Assembly: GCF_008710285.1 (NCBI RefSeq)
Contig: NZ_VYQF01000002.1
Span: 591,203-655,202 of the forward strand
Origin: Ginsengibacter hankyongi
Lineage (GTDB): Bacteria > Bacteroidota > Bacteroidia > Chitinophagales > Chitinophagaceae
Length of the DNA stretch: 64,000 bases
Reading direction: 5' to 3'
Below, piece after piece: positions 26,465-35,316 of this stretch. Position numbers and translations under genes: made by a program. Numbering within the stretch: the stretch's first letter is position 1; the number at the start of each line of letters is the position of its first letter. Below the pieces are notes generated by a model. That model was not told where the DNA came from and did not search any database. It was given only the letters and a program-made list of their open reading frames with translations.

Positions 26465-27175
26465 TTACAAAATAAATTCCAGTTCTTTTAAATGATAAAC
26501 GGTGTGGGTGGGTTTAAAAGAATGGTTTGCTTTGATGTGGTTTACAAAAATTGCGTCCATCCCTGCATTTAAAGCGCCTTGTATATCTGCATTGAGGTTA
26601 TCACCAATCATAATACATTCCTCAATATTTCCATTTGTTTTTTTTAATGCATATTCAAAAATTTCTTTTTGAGGCTTCATGGAATTTGAAGTTTCGGAAG
26701 TAATAACATGTGTAAAATATTTCGCCAGGGCCGAATTATTTAATTTACTCCACTGCGTTTTCTCGAAACCGTTAGTAATAAGATGGATCGAATAATTTTT
26801 TTCTGTTAAGTAATCCAATATCTCAAAAGTGTAATCGAACACCCTTTTTTTAGTAGGAAGTATTTCGAGAAATTTTGCACTCATTTCTTTGGCCAGCTTC
26901 TCATCACCTATTCTAAAATCCACGAGCGTACGCCACATTCTTTTCCATTTTAATTCTTCACTGGTAATGTAGCCCTTCTCAAACCTGTCCCATAGTATTG
27001 CATTGTGCTTTAAATAAGTAGAATAAAAAAACTCGAATGGAGAAACAAATTTCGATTCTAATTCAAAAATATTATAAATCTCGGTAAGAGATTCCTTAGC
27101 GTTTGCATCAAAATCCCATAGTGTGTGATCAAGATCGAAAAAAAGATGCCTGTATTTTGTGGGAGCGGGTTTCAT
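26465..27175 (-). CDS. YjjG-type HAD phosphatase (pyrimidine 5'-nucleotidase family)
   Basis: 236 residues of the haloacid dehalogenase superfamily. Motif I is FFDLDHTLWDF, with Asp nucleophile and Asp acid/base. Motif II is HLITNGFEKTQWSK. Motif III and IV run through SMKPQKEIFEYAL and CIMIGDNLNADIQGALNAGM. The LDHTLWDF and ITNGFEKTQ forms match the YjjG / YfnB noncanonical pyrimidine nucleotidase group, which dephosphorylates dUMP, UMP and damaged pyrimidine nucleotides. I take ATG 27175 (MKPAPTKYRHLFF); an in-frame ATG at 27202 adds nine polar residues. It is divergent from the SDR gene. Confidence 0.87.
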   Translation of the reverse strand: MKPAPTKYRHLFFDLDHTLWDFDANAKESLTEIYNIFELESKFVSPFEFFYSTYLKHNAILWDRFEKGYITSEELKWKRMWRTLVDFRIGDEKLAKEMSAKFLEILPTKKRVFDYTFEILDYLTEKNYSIHLITNGFEKTQWSKLNNSALAKYFTHVITSETSNSMKPQKEIFEYALKKTNGNIEECIMIGDNLNADIQGALNAGMDAIFVNHIKANHSFKPTHTVYHLKELEFIL

Positions 27176-27227
27176 AGATTGTTTAGATTTGTTGTCTCTC
27201 ATATTGATAATTCAACGAAATAAAATT

Positions 27228-27932
27228 ATGAATATTGTAATTACAGGTGGTAGCAAAGGTATTGGAAAAGCACTTGCAGCTAAATATGCTGACAATGGCA
27301 ACAACGTATTTATCTGTGCAAGAAATGAAAAAGATCTTGCCGATGCAGCATTTGAAATCAACAAAAAAAACAAAAACGAGCTGGTAAAATATATGGTCGC
27401 CGATATTAGCCTGAAATCTTCTGCCGATAAATTTGCCGGATGGCTGCAAGAGACCAATGTTGTGCCTGACATATTAATAAATAACGCAGGGCAATTTATA
27501 CCGGGAAGTATTTACAATGAATTAGAAGGATTACTCGAAAAAATGATAGCTGCAAACTTATATAGCGCTTACTACATAACGCGGGCTCTTCTTCCTCCAA
27601 TGATGAAAAGAAAATCAGGCCACCTGTTTAATATGTGTTCAATTGCATCTTTATCTGCATACCACAATGGAGGTTCTTATAGCATTAGTAAATATGCTTT
27701 AATGGGGTTTAGCAAAAATTTACGCGAAGAGCTTAAGCCTTATGACATAAAAGTGACAGCAGTTTATCCGGGTGCTGTTTATACTTCATCATGGGCAGAT
27801 AGCGGAGTGGATCCCAAAAGAATTATGGAAATAGGTGATATTACAGAAATGATATATGCCGCGTCGATGCTGTCTCCACAAGCATGTGTAGAAGATATTG
27901 TTATCAGGCCGCTCCAGGGAGATCTTCCCTGA
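27228..27932 (+). CDS. Short-chain dehydrogenase/reductase (SDR)
   Basis: 234 residues, classical SDR: nucleotide-binding TGGSKGIGKALA at the N-terminus, NNAGQF, and the catalytic Ser and YSISKYALMG (YxxxK), followed by VYPGAVYT. The first strand starts at MNIVITGG, so ATG 27228 is the start; upstream in-frame codons would add a non-homologous leader across the divergent HAD gene. It is cytoplasmic and NAD(P)H-dependent. The substrate cannot be deduced; relatives are annotated as 3-ketoacyl reductase-like or sepiapterin-reductase-like. TAGATTTG at 27184-27191 could be its -7 box. Confidence 0.88.
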   Translation: MNIVITGGSKGIGKALAAKYADNGNNVFICARNEKDLADAAFEINKKNKNELVKYMVADISLKSSADKFAGWLQETNVVPDILINNAGQFIPGSIYNELEGLLEKMIAANLYSAYYITRALLPPMMKRKSGHLFNMCSIASLSAYHNGGSYSISKYALMGFSKNLREELKPYDIKVTAVYPGAVYTSSWADSGVDPKRIMEIGDITEMIYAASMLSPQACVEDIVIRPLQGDLP

Positions 27933-28030
27933 TTAGTATTTAAAAATTTTTTAACAGCACTTGAATTTTTTAACTTATGTTCAGTTTTATTTAAGAGTAA
28001 ATTTGTTATTCATCACGATTCGTGGAAAGC

Positions 28031-29983
28031 ATGGTTAGATATTTACAAAAAGGCTTTGCCAAATTCTTATTTTTTTTGGTTGTTCTTATAGCTCTTGAAG
28101 CATATAATACTTCCTTTGCGCAGGCAAATTTTACTGCAATCTGCCCTCAAAAAAAAATTGGTAAAAATGATTACCTGCAAGTTCAGTTTAAAGTGGAACA
28201 CGCGGCAAATGTTGAAAGTATCGATCCGCCTTCATTTAAAAATTTTTCCGTTGTAAGCGGTCCAAACCAGGAAAGCGGTATGACGAGCATCAATGGAAAA
28301 GTTGATCAATATGTTTCTATCGGTTATGTATTAAAACCTAATGGACCGGGTAAATTTACAATTGCACCCGCTACGGCAAAGGCCGATGGTAAAGAATTTC
28401 AAAGCAATACTTTAAATGTGGAGGTGACCAATTCATCAACTCCATCATCATCTTCTTCTTCAAATAATCCGGCCAATTCATTATCAGCCTTTGGAGGAAA
28501 CAATCCTTTCGCCAATTTAAATTTTGATTTTCCTACAGAGCCTGTAACACACCAGTTCGACGATTATATATTAAAGAAAGGGGAAAATGTAACTGATAAA
28601 ATAAAGAAAAATCTCTTTATAAAATTAGATGTAAGCAAAACAAGTTGCTATGTTGGTGAGCCAATAACTGCATCCTTTAAATTATATACAAGGCTTCGTT
28701 CAGAATCAACAATCACGGATGCTCCGTCGTTCAATGGCTTTTCGGTGAGTGAAATGGAATTAAATAACAATAATTCATCGGGTGTTGAAAAATATAACGG
28801 TCGCGATTATAATGTGTACACGATGAGAAAAGTTCAGTTGTATCCATTACAACCAGGAAAAATAACGCTTGATCCTTTGGTTGCCGATAATAAAGTCACT
28901 TTTATAAAAGCCGAATATGCGAGTGCCCAAAGTGGCGATATGTTTTTGGATATGATGCAAAATTTTGCTGATGCAAATGCTCCCCGGGATGCGGTTGTTG
29001 AGCAACATGTTACTTTACAAAGCAAGCCGGTCGAAATAACCGTTAAATCATTACCGGATGAAAATAAACCAGCAGATTTTAAAGGTTCTGTTGGAAGTTT
29101 TAGCATACAATCTTCTTTACAAAAAAATGATATTACCACAGACGATGCCGGCAATTTGAAAATAATAATTAGCGGCGCTGGAAATATACAGTTAATAAAT
29201 GCTCCTAAAATTATGTGGCCGCAGGGAATGGATGGTTATGATGCAAAAATCACCGATCACTTGGATAAACTTTCGGTACCGTTGAGAGGAAGTAAAACTT
29301 TTACATATCCATTTACTGTTTCAAAAGCGGGAACTTATACAATTCCCGCGGTTTCTTTTAGCTATTTCGATCCTGCTTTGGCAACCTACAAAACGTTACT
29401 TACTCAACCGCTAGTTGTTACCATCACCAAGGGCAAAGGCATTCCTAATAATCCATATTTAAAAAATAAAATAGTTGAAACACCAACTACTGTAATAAGT
29501 GTTGTAGAAAAATATGCTTTATTTTTTATCATTGGTATTATATCGTTAGCAGGTATTATTTTTTGGATATTCAACAGAAATAATACAAAGAAAAAGCCTT
29601 CAATCGTAAAAGCGGAAACGAATGTCCCGGAAAATATTGAAAAAGAAGAATCCGCTTTTGTTATTCCTGAAAGCCCGTTAGAAGAAGCGCATCAGCAATT
29701 AGCCGACGGGAACAGCGCAGCTTTTTACAGAGTTCTTGATGCCTCTTTAAAAAAATATTTATCCGCAAAATTTAAGGTACCTGCCGAAGAACTTAACAAA
29801 AAAAGAATAAACGAAGAATTGGATAAATGCAATGTTGGCTTAGGAACTTCTTTACGGCTCTCAAGCCTTATGGATAATATCGAACTGAATTTATATGCGC
29901 CCGCCTCAAATGTAAATCAACTCAAAGAGGTTTATGAAAAAGCGTCAGAAGTGGTTTCGCTGCTTGATAAGCAAGTATGTTAG
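28031..29983 (+). CDS. batD: BatD-like protein (aerotolerance operon component)
   Basis: About 650 residues. A signal peptide or anchor (to about residue 32, ending SFAQ) precedes beta-sandwich repeats of the BatD family: FTAICPQKKIGKNDYLQVQF, PSFKNFSVVSGP and YVLKPNGPGKFTIAPA. A second copy runs from KLDVSKTSCYVGEPITASFK, and a membrane span lies near residue 495 (LFFIIGIISLAGIIFWIF). The cytoplasmic tail ends with a helical segment. BatD normally works with the VWA proteins BatA/BatB in the envelope; that partner gene lies about 11 kb away (40768). I use ATG 28031; an in-frame GTG at 28022 is possible. TAAATTTG at 27998-28005 is a candidate -7 box. Its end overlaps the response-regulator gene by four bases, tail to tail. 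Confidence 0.87.
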   Translation: MVRYLQKGFAKFLFFLVVLIALEAYNTSFAQANFTAICPQKKIGKNDYLQVQFKVEHAANVESIDPPSFKNFSVVSGPNQESGMTSINGKVDQYVSIGYVLKPNGPGKFTIAPATAKADGKEFQSNTLNVEVTNSSTPSSSSSSNNPANSLSAFGGNNPFANLNFDFPTEPVTHQFDDYILKKGENVTDKIKKNLFIKLDVSKTSCYVGEPITASFKLYTRLRSESTITDAPSFNGFSVSEMELNNNNSSGVEKYNGRDYNVYTMRKVQLYPLQPGKITLDPLVADNKVTFIKAEYASAQSGDMFLDMMQNFADANAPRDAVVEQHVTLQSKPVEITVKSLPDENKPADFKGSVGSFSIQSSLQKNDITTDDAGNLKIIISGAGNIQLINAPKIMWPQGMDGYDAKITDHLDKLSVPLRGSKTFTYPFTVSKAGTYTIPAVSFSYFDPALATYKTLLTQPLVVTITKGKGIPNNPYLKNKIVETPTTVISVVEKYALFFIIGIISLAGIIFWIFNRNNTKKKPSIVKAETNVPENIEKEESAFVIPESPLEEAHQQLADGNSAAFYRVLDASLKKYLSAKFKVPAEELNKKRINEELDKCNVGLGTSLRLSSLMDNIELNLYAPASNVNQLKEVYEKASEVVSLLDKQVC

Positions 29984-30684
29984 TTATAAGTAAATTTATA
30001 ACCAATACCTCTTATTGAATGAAAGTATTTAGGATTGCGGCTGTCATCTTCAAAATATTTTCTAAAGCTTAAAATGAAATTATCAACCGTCCTGGTAGTG
30101 GGATAAACATTGTAACCCCAAACAGCCTGCAAAATTTTCTCACGTGTTACTACTTCGTTTTTGTTCTCAATAAGTAGCTTCAGCAACATAGCTTCCTTTT
30201 TAGTAAGGGCAACCGTTTCGCCAACTTTGGTTTTACATTCTAAGGCTTTAAAATTAATATTGTTTTTGCCAAAACTAAATACTTCTGTTATTGGTTCTTT
30301 AGAAGAAATAAGCTTGCTTTTACTGATTAATTTTTTAACGCGAAGTAATAATTCTGTAAGGTCGAATGGCTTTGTAAGATAATCATCCGCACCCTTTTGC
30401 AGCCCGATCACTCTGTCGGAACTATTGTTTTTTGCACTTAGAATAAGAATAGGAATTTCAGAATTGAAGAGCCGTATATTTTCACACACATTAATCCCGT
30501 CAATTTCCGGCAGCATAACATCAAGAATAATCAGATCGAAATATTCATTATGTACAGCTCTTAATGCTTCGGCGCCATCGTAAGCGGAAGTTACCTCGTA
30601 GCCTTCCATTTCAAAATTTAAACGCAGGGCGTCTTGTAAATTTTCTTCATCTTCAACCAGTAAAATCGAATGTTTCTTTTGCAT
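29980..30684 (-). CDS. OmpR-family response regulator
   Basis: 234 residues. The receiver domain has acidic pocket EDEE, phospho-acceptor Asp55 in IILDVMLPEIDG, LSAKNNS and DDYLTKPF. The winged-helix output domain (about residues 135-234) contains LTKKEAMLLKLLIENKNEVV and RTVDNFILSFRKYF, ending IRGIGYKF. It is 23 bases downstream of the sensor kinase, so the two form one operon and a cognate pair. It shows the Bacteroidota pattern of an OmpR regulator next to a short two-span kinase. Targets unknown. Confidence 0.94.
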   Translation of the reverse strand: MQKKHSILLVEDEENLQDALRLNFEMEGYEVTSAYDGAEALRAVHNEYFDLIILDVMLPEIDGINVCENIRLFNSEIPILILSAKNNSSDRVIGLQKGADDYLTKPFDLTELLLRVKKLISKSKLISSKEPITEVFSFGKNNINFKALECKTKVGETVALTKKEAMLLKLLIENKNEVVTREKILQAVWGYNVYPTTRTVDNFILSFRKYFEDDSRNPKYFHSIRGIGYKFTYN

Positions 30685-30707
30685 TGTATAGGTTTTTTAA
30701 TTGGAAA

Positions 30708-31700
30708 TTATTTTTGTTCTTTTATTATGATTTCAAAAATGCTACCTCTTAATAGATTATTTTCTATTTTGATAATTCCGTTATGTGCCTGTACAATTTT
30801 TTTAGTGAGGTAAAGCCCCAGTCCTGTTCCTTTCGTTTTGCCCTGGCTTCCCCTATAATATTTTTCAAAAATCTTTTCTTTCTCCGCTTCAGAAATACCC
30901 GGGCCCTCATCAATAACCTGGAAATGTATTTCTTTATTGCTTTGAAACATTTTAAGCAAAACTATATCCTCTTTGCCGGAATATTTAATAGCATTATCTA
31001 AAAGATTGTTAACAGCGAGCTGCAACATCAACAGATCTCCGTTTATAAAAGCCTCGTCTACTAATTCAATTTCGATTTTCCTGGCAGGAAACCGAACAAT
31101 AAAATCATGGGCGCATTCTTTGACCAGGTTAGAAAAATCTATGCGCTCCTGCATTATCTTATATCCTCCAGCTTCTATCTGCGTGGTAAGAAGCATATTA
31201 TTGCAAAGGGCGTTCAGCCGATTAGCTTCCTGAATGGTAGAACTGATAAGTTTTTGTCGCTGTTCATTATTAAGCAATCTTTTTTGAAGTGTTTCGAGAT
31301 TAAGCTTCGTTACAGCAATGGGCGTTTTTAGTTCATGAGTAATGGCCATCATAAAATTTTCCTGTTGCTGCGCTTGTTTAAACTGCCGGTTTATTGCCCT
31401 GAAAACAAATATTGCACCGGTACCTATTAAAAAAAGAAAGGTGATGCCTTCCCCAAGATATTGCGCCGCATTTGCGTTTCGTTCTTGCGCAATTTCAATC
31501 TGCTTTTCTTCATGCAAAACATCATCTACGTCAATAAGATCTTGCTGATAGTGGCTTAGTTGTAGGTTTTGCCTGTTGAGTACTACAAACCAAAAAACGA
31601 GTACGCCTAAAATATAGGTAAGTAAAAACCAATACAAGATGTAAATAGTTAGAGGGCGCTTTATTTTTAACCTGCTCCTAAATACCTCATTGTATGCCAT
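30708..31700 (-). CDS. Sensor histidine kinase
   Basis: 330 residues. Two membrane spans (about residues 17-42 and 85-101) enclose a short periplasmic loop of roughly 40 residues, too small for a PAS or Cache sensor. There is no HAMP that I can recognise. HisKA has His122 in ITHELKTPIAV. The ATPase domain shows NNLLDNAIKYS (N box), DEGPGIS (G1), FEKYYRG (F box) and GTGLGLYLTKKIV (G2). It phosphorylates the response regulator encoded 23 bases downstream. With so small a loop, it probably senses the membrane or a partner protein. gldH lies 74 bases upstream on the same strand. Confidence 0.94.
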   Translation of the reverse strand: MAYNEVFRSRLKIKRPLTIYILYWFLLTYILGVLVFWFVVLNRQNLQLSHYQQDLIDVDDVLHEEKQIEIAQERNANAAQYLGEGITFLFLIGTGAIFVFRAINRQFKQAQQQENFMMAITHELKTPIAVTKLNLETLQKRLLNNEQRQKLISSTIQEANRLNALCNNMLLTTQIEAGGYKIMQERIDFSNLVKECAHDFIVRFPARKIEIELVDEAFINGDLLMLQLAVNNLLDNAIKYSGKEDIVLLKMFQSNKEIHFQVIDEGPGISEAEKEKIFEKYYRGSQGKTKGTGLGLYLTKKIVQAHNGIIKIENNLLRGSIFEIIIKEQK

Positions 31701-31774
31701 TATTTTTAAAAAAATTATTATTGAAATACAATCTCACAGTTCTATAAAGCCAAATTAAGCACCATCCCTTATAA

Positions 31775-32239
31775 TTATTTTACCTTTTCTATTCTTAACC
31801 CAACATTAAGAATATGCTTCAAGGGATTTTCACGCATTATCTGTGAAATAGAAAATGTATACTCACCTGGTTTTTTAAAGGGTACAGGACCTGGCGTTAT
31901 ATTTTTTCGTACTTCAAAAATGTCATCGGTGCCTGTTCCTTCCCAGCCGTTAGCATCTGTTGCAAGAGCAAGGTTGATGTTCTGAAAATGTATTGTATCT
32001 CCGGGAGCTTTTGAACCAAGACGAAGCCATATATTATTGTAAGCGTATGCATCAGTATGCCGCAATACAATGTACAGATTATAGCGTGAAGTGGTATCTG
32101 TAATCTGGAAGGTAAATGATGGAACGTCATTGTAAAACCACTGCTGCGAGGGAATAGCAGCCTGTTTTTCAAACAAGTCAATGCTGGCACACGAAACAAA
32201 CGACGTTGCAAGCAATAGTATTATTATAATTTTTTTCAA
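31775..32239 (-). CDS. gldH: Gliding motility lipoprotein GldH
   Basis: 154 residues with a lipoprotein signal (MKKIIIILLLATSFVSC; lipidated Cys17). The mature part matches GldH: QQWFYNDVPSFTFQITDTTS, LRHTDAYAYNNIWLRLG, GWEGTGTDDIFEVRK and PGEYTFSISQIMRENPL. GldH is required for gliding in Flavobacterium johnsoniae, together with the GldKLMN type IX secretion machinery; those genes are not in the window. It lies 52 bases after yicC and before the two-component pair, all reading left. Confidence 0.9.
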   Translation of the reverse strand: MKKIIIILLLATSFVSCASIDLFEKQAAIPSQQWFYNDVPSFTFQITDTTSRYNLYIVLRHTDAYAYNNIWLRLGSKAPGDTIHFQNINLALATDANGWEGTGTDDIFEVRKNITPGPVPFKKPGEYTFSISQIMRENPLKHILNVGLRIEKVK

Positions 32240-32291
32240 GTATCTTTTTTACAAAAATAATTTGTTTTGCTGTTGCAGAATTAGCGATATA

Positions 32292-33167
32292 TTAAAGAAC
32301 ATTAAAAATTTGTTCCTTAGCTTTTTCAAGTTCGTCTTTCATAAGCACAACGCATTTTTGAATATCAGAATCATAAGCTTTGGAGCCGGTAGTATTAATC
32401 TCGCGACCAATTTCCTGTATTACAAATGCAAGCTTTTTACCTTTGGCTTCTTCATTATCATTCAATATTGTTATAAAATATTCACAATGATTTTTTAAGC
32501 GAACCTGTTCTTCCCTTATGTCAATTTTTTCAATATAATATATAAGTTCCTGTTCCATCCTGTTAGCATCATAATTTTCTTTGCCGGCGTTTTCTTCTAA
32601 TTGCTGAATGAGTTCTGCCTTCATTCGTTGTTTTCTTTTAGGCTCCAGTTTTAGTATTTCCTCTTCCTGGTCGTTTATATTTTTTATGCGCAGCATTAAT
32701 TCTTTTTCCAGTGACAGTCCTTCGTCCAGCCGGTGAGAGTTGAGTTCTTTTAGTGCTACTTCAATTACTTTTTTTAATTCGGCCCAATCATTTTCTCCTA
32801 ATACTTCATTACTCGGTGTTACAACCTCAGGCAACCTGAGTAATGCGCTTAAAACAGAATTAGTATCAATTTTTAAATCGCTCGCGAGTTCATCAATTTG
32901 TTTGTAATAAGCTTTTATAAGATCAGTATTTATAACAACAGGCTTAGCACTTCCATTTTGTTTTATGGTAATAAAACATTCTATGGTGCCTCTTAATAAA
33001 CTTTCCTGTAAAAGATTACGAACGTCAAATTCATAGGGCTTCAGTAGTGGTGGTATTTTTAAATTCATCTCAAATTGCTTTCCATTAAGAGATTTTATTT
33101 CAACCAAATAAGTTTTGTCATTTACCGTTTGTTCCGCCCTGCCAAAGCCTGTCATTGATTTTAACAT
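32292..33167 (-). CDS. yicC: YicC-family endoribonuclease
   Basis: 291 residues spanning the whole YicC family: N-terminal MLKSMTGFGRAEQ, VEIKSLNGKQFEMNLKIPP, a central helical part with LRLPEVVTP, and the C-terminal domain with MEQELIYYIEKIDIREEQ, RLKNHCEYF and FVIQEIGREINTTGSKA. E. coli YicC is an endoribonuclease that promotes decay of the small RNA RyhB. The start at 33167 is the family's normal N-terminus, so the gene truly overlaps the end of the pseudouridine synthase gene by 50 bases in another frame. Confidence 0.93.
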   Translation of the reverse strand: MLKSMTGFGRAEQTVNDKTYLVEIKSLNGKQFEMNLKIPPLLKPYEFDVRNLLQESLLRGTIECFITIKQNGSAKPVVINTDLIKAYYKQIDELASDLKIDTNSVLSALLRLPEVVTPSNEVLGENDWAELKKVIEVALKELNSHRLDEGLSLEKELMLRIKNINDQEEEILKLEPKRKQRMKAELIQQLEENAGKENYDANRMEQELIYYIEKIDIREEQVRLKNHCEYFITILNDNEEAKGKKLAFVIQEIGREINTTGSKAYDSDIQKCVVLMKDELEKAKEQIFNVL

Positions 33168-33765
33168 AAGGATTATCTTTTTTAATTTGCAGCAAGTTAT
33201 ACAATTCTGTGTGAGATAATATTTTCATTTCTCCGGGTAGTAAATCTGTTATGGTAATTTTTTCTATACGGTAGCGAATTAATCGCAATGTTGGAAAACC
33301 AACTTTAGCAGTCATCTTGCGAACCTGCCTGTTTTTACCTTCGGTTAAAATTAACCTAAGCCAGCTCTCCGGGATATTTTTTCTATAACGAATCGGTGGA
33401 TTTCTTTCATTAATGCCTGCAGGTTGTGAAATCCTTTCAGCAAAACATTGTTTAGTATCATACATTTTTCCATTAATGTTTATTGTAACTCCCTTTATTA
33501 ATTGATCAATTGCTTCGGATGTAATGTTCCCTTCCACCTGTACCCAATATTCTCTTTCATGTTTGTGCAATGGATTAAGAAGATAGTCATTTAAGAATTT
33601 ATCATCAGTAAGAATAAGTAACCCTTCACTATCATAATCAAGCCGGCCTACAGGATATACATTTACAGGGACATCAAAAAAATCTTTAAGTGTGTTCTTT
33701 CCATCTTGTGTAGTAAACTGCGAAAGAACATTGAAAGGTTTATGAACAACAAAATATTTATACAA
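33118..33765 (-). CDS. rRNA pseudouridine synthase (RluE/RluB/RsuA family), TTG start
   Basis: 215 residues of the RsuA/RluB/RluE family. There is no S4 domain, which points to the RluE-like subgroup that modifies 23S rRNA. The catalytic loop is VYPVGRLDYDSEGLLILTDD, with Asp in GRLDYDSEG. Others are FVVHKPFNVLSQF at the N-terminus, LTEGKNRQVRKM and RLIRYRI. The frame has a TGA three codons before the TTG at 33765 and no ATG before the conserved YFVVHKP, so TTG is the start. It overlaps yicC by 50 bases and heads the leftward run yicC-gldH-kinase-regulator. A terminator-like hairpin lies 60-80 bases upstream. Confidence 0.92.
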   Translation of the reverse strand: MYKYFVVHKPFNVLSQFTTQDGKNTLKDFFDVPVNVYPVGRLDYDSEGLLILTDDKFLNDYLLNPLHKHEREYWVQVEGNITSEAIDQLIKGVTININGKMYDTKQCFAERISQPAGINERNPPIRYRKNIPESWLRLILTEGKNRQVRKMTAKVGFPTLRLIRYRIEKITITDLLPGEMKILSHTELYNLLQIKKDNPYVKINDRLWQGGTNGK

Positions 33766-33827
33766 TAAAATTCATTTAAGAAATGAGATAAAAATTTTCA
33801 CGTTGATGACTTAACAAAAATAATAAA

Positions 33828-33848
33828 GCCCGTCATTTCTGCACGGGC
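33828..33848 (-). terminator. Orphan terminator or leader attenuator upstream of the pseudouridine synthase gene
   Basis: On the minus strand GCCCGT-(9 nt)-ACGGGC is followed by TTTATTATTTTT, a good intrinsic terminator. No gene on that strand lies upstream within 440 bases. So it either ends an unseen small RNA or sits in the leader of the downstream operon as an attenuator. Confidence 0.5.
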
Positions 33849-34241
33849 CTTGTTATATGGATGGGTTAGTAAGTACCGGAATAAAATTCCTTACACAATA
33901 TTAAAAATAATTTTTTCTAACAAGAAAAATTTTATTGATTTTTTTATCAACATTTAAAATTGTTCTGTGGATAAGGATAGCCAATTTTTACGTTACAGCT
34001 TTATTTTATCAGCTTAAAGATTCATTATGATTACAATTATAAACAATTTATATCTCACGTAAGTAAGTGTTCATCATGCTTTGCAAAGAATCGACAATTT
34101 TAATTTTTATATTCTTATCGATAATTATAACGCACGTTTTATTTTTTTATTTCTTTTGTTGCATGAAAATTTCTTTTAACAATTGATTCAAAAAAAATTA
34201 TTTCTTTTTTCATTTAAGCATTTGAATCACGTAAAACAAGA

Positions 34242-34272
34242 TTTCTCGCAAAATTTACAAACTCTATCTTTG
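34242..34272 (+). promoter_or_regulatory. Likely promoter of lpxD
   Basis: TATCTTTG at 34265-34272 matches the TAnnTTTG -7 consensus exactly. TTTC at 34242-34245, 19 bases upstream, is a three-of-four match to the -33 TTTG. The predicted leader before ATG 34291 is about 15 bases. Confidence 0.45.
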
Positions 34273-34290
34273 ACGATTAAATAGATTTTT

Positions 34291-35238
34291 ATGCAATTTC
34301 CTTCACCGGTTTCAGCAAAATGGATAGCGAACTTTATCAATGCAGAAATTGCAGGTAATGAAAATTCTTTCGCAACAGGCATAAACGAAATACATGAAGT
34401 AAGCGATGGCGATATTGTTTTTGTTGATCATCCAAAGTACTATGATGCCTGCCTTAATAGCGCTGCAACATTTATAATCATTAATAAAAAAACAGAAGCA
34501 CCCACAGGTAAAACTTTATTCATAACGGATGAACCCTTTGAGTCGTACTCGAAAATTATCAGGCATTTTCGCCCCTTTATGCCATCCGTTAAAATGATAA
34601 GCGATACAGCAGTTACCGGAAAGAATACCATTATAATGCAAAATGTTTTTTTAGGAAATCATGTTGTTATCGGTGATAACTGTATTATTCATCCTAATGT
34701 TTCTATTTACGATTATACGGTTATTGGTAACAATGTAGAAATACATTCAGGCACTGTTATAGGAAGTGACGCGTTCTATTTAAACGGTAAAAAAAACCGG
34801 CAGGTTTGGTATAAAAAAATGCCATCGTGCGGAAATGTTATAATTGAAGATGATGTGGAAATAGGCGCCAATTGTACCATTGACAGGGGTGTAAGTTCCG
34901 AAACAAGAATTGGAACGGGATCAAAGTTTGATAATCTCGTTCATATTGGTCACGAAGTAGTGATTGGTAAAAATTGTATCCTGGCCGCACAAGTTGGTAT
35001 AGCGGGTGGCACCACTTTAGGTGATGGTGTAACGCTTTGGGGACAGGTGGGTGTAAATAAAACAATTACCATCGGTGATAACGCCGTGGTAATGGGGCAG
35101 GCTGGAATTACATCGAGTATTGAAGGAAATAAAACTTATTGGGGAACTCCTATACAGGAATTTTTTAGCAAGAGAAAAGAGCTGGTATTAATAAAACGCC
35201 TTCCTGAAATTTGGGAAAAAGTAAAGGGATTGAAATAG
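34291..35238 (+). CDS. lpxD: LpxD-like UDP-3-O-acylglucosamine N-acyltransferase
   Basis: 315 residues. An N-terminal uridine-binding-type domain (about residues 1-100, with [20 protein letters not shown]) is followed by a left-handed hexapeptide beta-helix ([20 protein letters not shown] and many further rungs). The region [20 protein letters not shown] carries the catalytic His motif of LpxD ([10 protein letters not shown]). It adds the N-linked 3-hydroxyacyl chain to UDP-3-O-acylglucosamine, the third step of lipid A synthesis. No other lpx genes are adjacent; Bacteroidota often have a second LpxD-like copy near lpxC/fabZ, so this may be the paralogue with altered acyl specificity. Confidence 0.87.
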   Translation: MQFPSPVSAKWIANFINAEIAGNENSFATGINEIHEVSDGDIVFVDHPKYYDACLNSAATFIIINKKTEAPTGKTLFITDEPFESYSKIIRHFRPFMPSVKMISDTAVTGKNTIIMQNVFLGNHVVIGDNCIIHPNVSIYDYTVIGNNVEIHSGTVIGSDAFYLNGKKNRQVWYKKMPSCGNVIIEDDVEIGANCTIDRGVSSETRIGTGSKFDNLVHIGHEVVIGKNCILAAQVGIAGGTTLGDGVTLWGQVGVNKTITIGDNAVVMGQAGITSSIEGNKTYWGTPIQEFFSKRKELVLIKRLPEIWEKVKGLK

Positions 35239-35262
35239 TGTACGATGCAGAATAATGTACGG

Positions 35263-35309
35263 TGTTTGAGGTACGATGTGGAGAAAGATTCCAATTCGTA
35301 CCTCAAACA
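35263..35309. repeat. 14-bp perfect inverted repeat between convergent genes
   Basis: TGTTTGAGGTACGA (35263-35276) and TCGTACCTCAAACA (35296-35309) are exact reverse complements with a 19-base loop. The GTACGATG element also recurs just upstream (35239 onward). It fills the gap between lpxD and the leftward carboxypeptidase-like gene. It may serve as a two-way terminator, or be a copy of an intergenic repeat family. There is no clear poly-T tail. Confidence 0.6.
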
Positions 35310-35316
35310 TCAAACA

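Larger units (their letters stand above)
33766..34290. other. 525-base divergent region without a recognised gene
   Basis: It lies between the leftward pseudouridine synthase and rightward lpxD. It holds a terminator-like hairpin at 33828-33848 that reads left, and the likely lpxD promoter at 34242-34272. In between is very AT-rich sequence with no convincing ORF; the longest leftward frame I found there has 20 codons. Confidence 0.6.
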
